Source: Oehlia diaphana (taxonomy: Eukaryota > Glomeromycota > Glomeromycetes > Glomerales > Glomeraceae). From it: a stretch of 28,183 nucleotides of DNA. The DNA lies in assembly GCA_003833135.1 (NCBI GenBank), contig QZLH01000793.1:22414-50596 (forward strand). The letters run 5' to 3'. Below the pieces are notes generated by a model that saw only the letters and a list, made by a program, of their open reading frames with translations, was not told where the DNA came from and did no database searches. Each line of letters starts with the position of its first letter. The first letter of the stretch is position 1. Made by a program: the position numbers and the translations under genes. Positions 21,519 through 28,183 of this stretch are shown piece after piece.

Positions 21519-23466
21519 ATGGCCGACGATTTAATTGACTATGAAGAAGAGGATGAGTCCATGCAAACCGATGCCCCCTCTGCAGAACAACCTGCTGGTA
21601 ACGGACAAGAATTATCCGAGGACAATACGAAAGATAAGAAGGGAAGTTACGTTGGTATTCACTCAACCGGCTTCAGGGATTTCTTGTTGAAGCCTGAATT
21701 GCTTAGAGCTATTGTAGATTGTGGGTTTGAACATCCGTCAGAAGGTTCATATTTTAAATTTATATTTTATAATAATAATTTTTTTTTTTCGTTAATTCTA
21801 ATCTTTAATTAAATTATTAGTGCAACAGGAGTGTATTCCTCAGTCGATCCTTGGTATGGATGTTCTTTGTCAAGCTAAATCTGGTATGGGAAAGACTGCC
21901 GTCTTCGTTTTAGCTACGCTTCAACAAGTAGAGCCTGCTCCAGGCGAAGTATCAGTTATCGTACTATGTCATACTCGTGAATTGGCCTTCCAAATTCGAA
22001 GCGAATATACTCGTTTCAGCAAGTACATGCCGGAAATAAAGACAGATGTGTTTTACGGCGGTGTTCCTATTAGAGATGATTATAAGAAATTTTCAAGCAA
22101 AGAGACTACGCCTCACATTGTTGTTGGAACACCCGGAAGGATTTTGGCTTTAGTAAACGATGGCCAATTGAAAGTGGGTAGTGTTAAACATTTTGTACTT
22201 GATGAATGTGACAAAATGTTGGATCAATTGGGTAAGCTTATATGATCAATACATTCTCGTTTTTTTTTTGTATTTTTATTTTATTTTTTAAGGATGAAAA
22301 CTCTTTAACCCAGCTCGTCTAAGGTCTAACAACCTAATGAGAAAAAAAAATTTAGTCTGAAAAAAAAAAATAAAAATAGTTCACTAATCAAACCGAGTTA
22401 TATTTCAATTGATTGCAAAATTCTTTATTTTCCTAATTTCGAAAATTTGGGTTTTAAAGAAAAATAGATTTTTTTATAAAGAATTTTGCAATTAATTGTA
22501 AACGAGCTTACACTTTATAGAACTGGTCTAACAAATTTACGTATATGTATATATTTATTTAATCAGATATGAGACGAGATGTTCAGGCAATTTTCCGCAA
22601 GACTCCTCATAACAAACAAGTCATGATGTTTAGTGCTACACTTAGCAAAGAAATTAGACCTGTCTGTAAGAAGTTCATGCAAAACGTAAGATTTTTCATT
22701 TTATATATATATATATATCTATATCTATATCTTTTTAAAAAAAAGTTATTGATTTTTAAATTAATCAAATCTAGCCGTTAGAAATTTATGTTGATGATGA
22801 AACTAAACTCACTCTTCACGGGCTTCAACAACATTTTATCAAATTGCCTGAAACCTCTAAGAATCGCAAATTAAATGATTTGCTTGATACACTTGAATTT
22901 AATCAAGTATGCATCTTTGTTAAATCAGTTCAACGAGCTAATGAGTTAAATAAACTTCTTTGCGATTGTAACTTCCCGAGTATTTGTATTCACGGAGCAA
23001 TGAAACAAGAGGAAAGGTTAGTACAAGTGTTTTTGATGTTTCTTTGTAGCATTGAATGATTAACAATTTTTATGAATGTGTGTAGAATTGCCAAATATAA
23101 ATCGTTTAAAGACTTCCAAAAGCGAATAATGGTTGCTACAGATGTCTTTGGTCGTGGTATTGATATTGAGCGTGTGAATATAGTTATCAATTATGATATG
23201 CCTGATGGTCCTGATACATATTTACATAGGGTAATTTTTTATTTCATATAATAATGATTTTATATATGTTTATTAAACTCAGTTGTTTATTTATTTATTT
23301 AAAAAAGGTCGGTCGTGCGGGTCGTTTCGGTACCAAAGGTCTCGCTATTACATTCGTAGCAAATCAAGAAGATGCCGATACACTAAATAAAGTGCAAGAA
23401 CGATTTGAAGTCAATATTACTGAACTACCGACTGAACTAGAGATCAATGACTATATGGCATCGTGA
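21519..23466 (+). CDS. SUB2: Sub2/UAP56 DECD-box ATP-dependent RNA helicase, 6 exons
   Basis: A spliceosomal and mRNA-export RNA helicase (Sub2 in yeast, UAP56/DDX39B in animals). It acts in the nucleus in pre-spliceosome assembly and, with the TREX complex, couples splicing or transcription to export. Exons: 21519-21744, 21821-22231, 22567-22685, 22775-23016, 23086-23230, 23308-23466, giving 433 residues (human UAP56 has 428). Motifs in order: acidic N terminus ([13 protein letters not shown]), Q motif GFEHPSEVQQECIP, Walker A AKSGMGKT (94-101), TRELA, TPGR, DECD (203-206, the box that defines this subfamily), SAT (235-237), [14 protein letters not shown] and HRVGRAGR (380-387). All catalytic residues are present and the stop follows the expected C-terminal end. 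Intron 1 uses an unusual donor, GTTCAT. Intron 5 splits motif VI and has an A-run directly before its acceptor. Intron 2 (335 bp) holds a hairpin and intron 3 a TA/TATC microsatellite. Confidence 0.97.
22406..22499. repeat. Inverted repeat inside SUB2 intron 2
   Basis: TTGCAAAATTCTTTAT (about 22413-22428) and its inverted copy ATAAAGAATTTTGCAA (about 22476-22491) form a perfect stem of about 16 bp. It extends imperfectly through flanking AATTGA/TTAATT and GAGTTA/CGTTTAC-like sequence. The loop is about 47 nt. It may be a small foldback element that landed in the intron, which would explain why this intron is much longer than the others. An RNA hairpin here could also draw the splice sites together. 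Confidence 0.65.
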
Positions 23467-24540
23467 ATCAGTTGATTGCCTTTAGATGTTTAGGAGAGTT
23501 TATTGATTTCATTTATCTACCTGAAAATCTATGTTTAGTTTTTGAAATTCTTATTTTGATCCTTATTATGTATGTAATGTTCATTAAAGTTGGTTTATAC
23601 AAGTAAACATCTCTTGTAGCTTTTATTGTATTAATCAACAAATAACTTGAATAGAATCTTTTTATTAACAGCGTGTAATTTCTATATCTGTTTAGTAAAA
23701 AAAAAGTTGATTTTAATATAATCAACTTATATTTTCATAATTGAGTATTTTAATATAATAAATATATTATGCCATGTAAGGCCATTTCAAATTAATCAGT
23801 TTTTAATAACGCTATAACAAAAATATTAAATCAAAAGTGAATTAGATACTTGTATAAATTATATCACTCGAAAATTCCGTAAATTTATATTAATGAACTA
23901 TAATAATTAAAGGGAAATATTAATCACTAATATTTTTTATTATTATCTAAATTTTTTCAATAAAATATGATACCAGATTTTATTTTTACAAATTTTTTAT
24001 AATAAAATTATAATAAAAACAAAATTTTGAATTTAAATATTAAAATAAAAAATATTTATTATATAAAAATCAATAAAATATTATTATATATCCTTATAGA
24101 ATTACAATACTTTTTTTACATTTATTAATAGCTTTGATAATATATATAATAAAAGAATACATTACAAATACATTAATAAAATTAGATTTTTATACAATAA
24201 AATCTTTAAATAGACTATAAATTAACTTATAACTGATTTAATAGTATAATTGTAAAGTCTTTATAATAAAACATTCATTATATATATCTTTAAACAATAC
24301 AGAATTCAGAAATATATATATATAAGAGTTAGGTAATAAAAAATTTTTTTACTATATATAGAGACTTTTTATATAAGTAGTACATATAATTGATATCTGA
24401 TATTAATAATTCTGTAAATAAAATTTTTTAAATATTAAATTTATATTAATTATTTTATGAAAAATTTCAAAGTTTACACAAGATGTTTGAATATGGATCA
24501 TATGAAATATAATAATACCAATATCACATCCTTTTACTTT
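23467..24540. other. SUB2 3' flank and AT-rich spacer
   Basis: This includes the SUB2 3' UTR (the GC content falls by about 23600) followed by nearly pure A/T DNA. No gene, RNA or clear repeat is visible. Confidence 0.5.
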
Positions 24541-24547
24541 TTCTATG

Positions 24548-24618
24548 CAATATATGTATTTTTGAATTTCTGCAAGTTTACTTAAGGCATCAAAGAGGGT
24601 TTTAAATGCCATTTTTGA
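24548..24618 (-). repeat. Dispersed repeat, copy 1
   Basis: Read on the minus strand this stretch starts ATGGCATTTAAAACCCTC and continues TAAGTAAACTTGCAGA. A diverged copy in the same orientation lies at 25842-25918 (ATGGCCTTTTAAATCGCTC ... TAAGTAAATTTGCAGA). Copy 1 opens a short frame (MAFKTLFDALSKLAEIQKYI) while copy 2 has a stop at codon 4. The family is probably an element that carries, or once captured, a short coding segment. Its identity is unknown. Confidence 0.45.
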
Positions 24619-25840
24619 CTTATATATGTAAAATTATCTTTGCCGATCATTTCCTAAATTTTTTTAAAAGCAATTGGCAAAAATAATTATTTATAGGTAA
24701 AGTTAAAACTGACATTTAAAAGCACCTTTAATATCTTAGATAAACTTGTAAAGTAGCCAAAAATCCATTTATCTTACTAATTTTGAAGTTTATACTATTA
24801 TAGTTAATCCTTTTTATAACAAATCCTAGGTCTAAACCTCAACTTCACTATAGGGCTATAGTAAAGATTTTAAAAAATTTGATTGGTTAATTCATTATAG
24901 CAAGGGGAAATTTATTATAGTTGTCTGAAAAATTTACTATATTAAAGGTTCGCTATATCTAGTCAAAATGGCAATAATCATATGACCTTAATTCAAACAC
25001 CTCATGTATAAATAAAAATTGTCTTATTTTATCATGTAATTTTATATTATTTATAAAATCAAATACTAATATGAAAAAATAGAATTTATTTTAATTTACC
25101 ATTTGTTCAATAATATTTTTTTAAAATTTCACTTTTTAACTTTTAGAAATTTCTTTTAATTAATATTAAATATTATAATACAGTTAACATACAGTAAATA
25201 TATTATATATATAAGTTTAGCTAAATTTAGACCAAAAATATGTAAACTAATTTTTTGTATATAAAAAATTTTGATAAAAAATATGTAATTTTGATGGCCT
25301 AATTATAGATAAAAATTTTTACTTTATTTTATCAAATTCCATTATGATAACAATGCATCTATATGATACTCTAAGGTTACTGGAAAAACTAAAAGATTTT
25401 GATAAATTGGAGAAAAGCTAAAATAGTGAAACTTTGTTAAAACTATATAAAAGTCTTATTAAAAAATTGGTAAAACTCTAGAAAAAAATGAAACTTAATA
25501 AAATTTATTATAAATATCAAAACTGCTAAAATCTTATAATAACTATAATAAAATTATAGTAAATCTTAAAAAAATTAACTGTAGAATTTTGGAGATGTTT
25601 AGATATAGCAGTAAGGTAACCTTAATATACTCTATTTAGTATATATTTCTGAATTCTATAATACTTTGCTATTTTTAATTTCAGCTATTTGATTGGTTAA
25701 ATTATAGCACTTTGTAGTATTTCAATCAAAATAGTGCATATCTAAAATGTATGTCGGGTTGGTAGTACAGTATAATACAGTGATTTTTCCAAAAAAATTA
25801 AATTGCAATTTTTTTATTTAAAATAAAATCTTTAAATTCT
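24619..25840. other. AT-rich DNA with traces of inverted-repeat elements
   Basis: No gene is visible. Between 24840 and 24960 words such as CTATAGTAAAG, TCATTATAGCAAGGGG and GGTTCGCTATATCTAGTC resemble the end region at 28070-28150 and may be part of a transposon terminus. TAAGGTTAC (25372-25380) and GTAACCTTA (25616-25624) could be short termini of a 250-bp element, but nine bases are not enough to be sure. Confidence 0.35.
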
Positions 25841-25841
25841 T

Positions 25842-26070
25842 ACATTAGATATATTTTCATCTGCTCTGCAAATTTACTTAGAGTATATATGAGCGATTTA
25901 AAAGGCCATTTTCAAGTTATTTAACAAAAACTGTTTTTCAACAAATTTAATTTTAAAAATAATCAGTAAAGACAATAATATCAGTTATTATATACTAAAG
26001 TCAAAATCTACTTTCAAAATTACCTTCCATTTATAAGTGAATTTTATAAAACAGATGAAAATACATCTAA
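25842..26070. repeat. Dispersed repeat copy 2 and inverted 19-mer pair
   Basis: The left side (25842-25918) is the second copy of the repeat at 24548-24618. Within it TTAGATATATTTTCATCTG (25845-25863) recurs inverted at 26052-26070 with one mismatch, 188 bp away. The inverted pair suggests a small foldback element or the remains of two oppositely inserted copies. Confidence 0.5.
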
Positions 26071-26353
26071 TATATAAATAAATTTGAAAGTATTATATTA
26101 AAAAGAAAATCTTAAATTTTTTTGAAATTATTGCGTTACGTTATGCTATTATTCTGATACATATTTCAGATATACTAAAATAATATATTATTATCTAAAT
26201 ACTATACAATAAATATATAATATTAATATTTAAATAATATTATTAATTTTTAAAAATATTGATAATATTTATATATATTTGTAATTTATTTTTAAAAAAA
26301 GTAGTAACTTTATTATATAAATTAAAATTTTATATAAATTATTTTATAAATTA

Positions 26354-26892
26354 ACTTTCGATATACTAAAATCACCATTCAAAACTAAAACTTTGGTATA
26401 TAGTGATCTTTGGTATATCAAATTTTTTTTATATACCAAAGTTTATATAATTTTTAAAAAACTTCGTTATATCAAGATTAAAATCATGTGACTTTTTTAT
26501 ACTATAAAATTTGTTACATATTTTACGTTTAACAAATTTTAACAAATTATTTGTTACTAATCCAATTATCTAACGATACTTATTTTTTGTACTTTTTGTA
26601 AAAATAACTAATTTTACTTTTCATATTTTTTAAAGCAACAAATGTTTAACTTCAATGCTAAAATTATCTGGTAGGTTATTAATAAAAGCTATTTCATATA
26701 TCAGATGATCTTTGGTATAATGAGCTTTTTTTAATTATATACTATTATAAATGGTAAAAATGACTGAAAATTTCAGTATGTTATATAAAATTTTATAGTA
26801 AAATCAGTATATCAAAAGATTTGAAAATGATTATACAAAAATCTTCAGTATATGGTGATTTTGATATATCGTGGCTTCAGTATATCAAAAGT
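26354..26892. mobile_element. Non-autonomous TIR element, about 0.54 kb
   Basis: ACTTTCGATATACT (26354-26367) and AGTATATCAAAAGT (26879-26892) are inverted copies with one mismatch. AAAATCACCAT also occurs just inside the left end and inverted near the right end. TA borders are plausible on both sides. The interior repeats GGTATAT and ATATCA words (for example 26395-26420 and 26697-26720) and is non-coding. The TIR style resembles that of pogo-like Tc1/mariner elements. Confidence 0.55.
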
Positions 26893-27379
26893 ATATTATA
26901 TATATATTTTTAAAAATCTTTGAATATAAATAATAATTATAAAAGAAATATAAAATAACTTATTATTATATAATAAGAATTATAGAGCTTTTTGAAAAAC
27001 TTTTTTATATAGATCTTATTTTCAAAATTTCTCATGAAAACAAAAAAAAAGTATAAAAAAGTAGATACAAGAAAAAATTAACAATATACTGTATAATATA
27101 ATAGAGTTTCATATTACTGAAGGATTTATAAAAAAAATATTCAAAATTTTGATTTTTTTTTTTACTGAAACTTTTTACTTTTAATTTATATAATATTCAA
27201 ATATAAAGTTATTGAAGTTTAAAATATTAAACTCATATAAAACTCTTGGAAAGTTTATAGAAGAAGACTAAATTCTATCAAAGTAATTTTTTGGTATAAT
27301 GTAAAAAGAATTTTACCAAAACTTTTTATATAAAAAGATTAATAATAACTGATTAATTAAGGACAAAAGATGATATAAC

Positions 27380-27800
27380 TGATATGAGTTTTATTTTAGA
27401 TCATAATGATGATGATCTATCAAATAATGAGTCAAATTTATTAAATATAATGATTTCTAATAATATATTATATTAATTATAATCTGTGTTATCTTCCCTA
27501 AAGAATATTTATATTACATCAAAATAAAAGTGTAAGAAAGAAAAAAGTCTAATATAAAATTAAAACTATTAAATATTTTGTTAATAAAACTAAATTAGAG
27601 TAGAAAACACTTTTTTTTACAAATACAATTTAATAATATTGTAAAAAGTAGTGTAGTACTTACTTCAAAAACTACTTCTATAAAGAATAAAAAAAATAAA
27701 GCTAAAGCTACTAAAAATACTGAAGAAAAGGCTATGCATATAATTACTGAATATTAACTAATAGAACCTATGCTTATATATACTATACTAATAAATAATA
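27380..27800 (+). other. Possible worn coding remnant
   Basis: Composition and short Asp/Asn- and Lys/Thr-rich frames (such as LTSKTTSIKNKKNKAKATKN at about 27657-27717) suggest decayed coding DNA next to the transposon end at 27967. No motif or full frame is preserved and no product can be named; it may only be low-complexity AT-rich DNA. Confidence 0.2.
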
Positions 27801-27966
27801 TTCTTTTGACCTGAAAAAATATTAATTTATTATAGTATTTAAAAATCTGAAGCAAGGTTATCTTTATCAAAATAATTAGGCAGAAAAATATATGATGATA
27901 TGTGTCAAATTAAAAATGAATTACCTATGTAAATCCATCTGAAATAATAATGCTTAAATTGTATTA

Positions 27967-28183
27967 TACAGTAAAATTTGATAAACCGGATCTTCGATAA
28001 ACTGGATTTGGGCCTAAACTGGATTTTTTTGCTGGAACCAATTCACGTATATTAAAATAGTTTCGATATACCAGAGTTTACTAGTAAAAGCTCGATATTC
28101 GCTATAACGGATCAATTTTCTAACCAGCTATAGTAAAAATGATTCGATAAATCAGATCACGTGATCATCACCCAATAAAATTT
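27967..28183. mobile_element. Terminal region of a pogo/Tigger-like element, partial or solo
   Basis: After a TA, CAGTAAAATTTGATAAACC starts a run of related words: CGATAAACTGG, CGATATACCAGAG, CGATATTCGCTATAACGG and CGATAAATCAG. It ends near the palindrome GATCACGTGATC at 28157-28168. A CAG terminus next to TA and iterated TTCGATA(AT)A motifs are typical of pogo-type termini. The right part may be the opposite end of a short derivative or the start of an element that continues beyond the window. No transposase is visible. Confidence 0.4.

Noticed and set aside
23513..23725. 70-codon frame on - after SUB2
   Set aside because: It sits in the SUB2 3' UTR and AT-rich flank, with no ATG context or motif to support it.
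25367..25626. Small TIR element with TAAGGTTAC ends
   Set aside because: Only nine exact inverted bases are shared; too little to call in AT-rich DNA.

Overview
The window looks like nuclear DNA from a repeat-rich, very AT-rich fungus. Three intact host genes each carry several short spliceosomal introns (GT...AG), and their products are typically eukaryotic: an ER-shaping Sey1/RHD3 GTPase, a bHLH-zipper transcription factor and the DECD-box mRNA-export helicase Sub2/UAP56. The base composition, intron density and amount of mobile-element debris fit a Glomeromycotina arbuscular mycorrhizal fungus such as Rhizophagus. That assignment is an inference from style and remembered similarity; no database search was made.

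Layout. (a) 440-4225, minus strand: SEY1, 19 exons, 758 codons. (b) 4226-7680: intergenic DNA with a hairpin, a candidate inverted-repeat element (6315-7116) and one weak 63-codon ORF. (c) 7683-9905: a tandem array in which about 17 short exon-like blocks (27-58 nt) alternate with intron-like spacers carrying donor, branch-point and acceptor signals, and often a small hairpin. (d) About 10410-15690: a decayed mobile-element or virus-like cassette. It holds two coiled-coil/membrane protein remnants on +, a small basic protein remnant on -, and a family-B DNA polymerase pseudogene on -. Two smaller inverted-repeat insertions interrupt the polymerase, and one of them lies exactly inside its Exo I motif. 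(e) 15909-16672: a TIR-flanked non-autonomous element. (f) 18058-19279, plus strand: an MLX-like bHLH-zipper gene, 5 exons. (g) 19280-21518: a long, less AT-rich intergenic region with a doubled MluI-type box, an E-box and a 44-codon ORF. (h) 21519-23466, plus strand: SUB2, 6 exons, 433 codons. (i) 23467-28183: no host gene; inverted-repeat elements, a dispersed repeat pair and what looks like the end of a pogo/Tigger-like transposon.

The three host genes are unrelated housekeeping or regulatory genes, each apparently with its own promoter. Everything between them is best explained by mobile elements at different stages of decay. The exception is the exon/intron-like array at 7.7-9.9 kb, which is the least explained structure and the best candidate for something undescribed.
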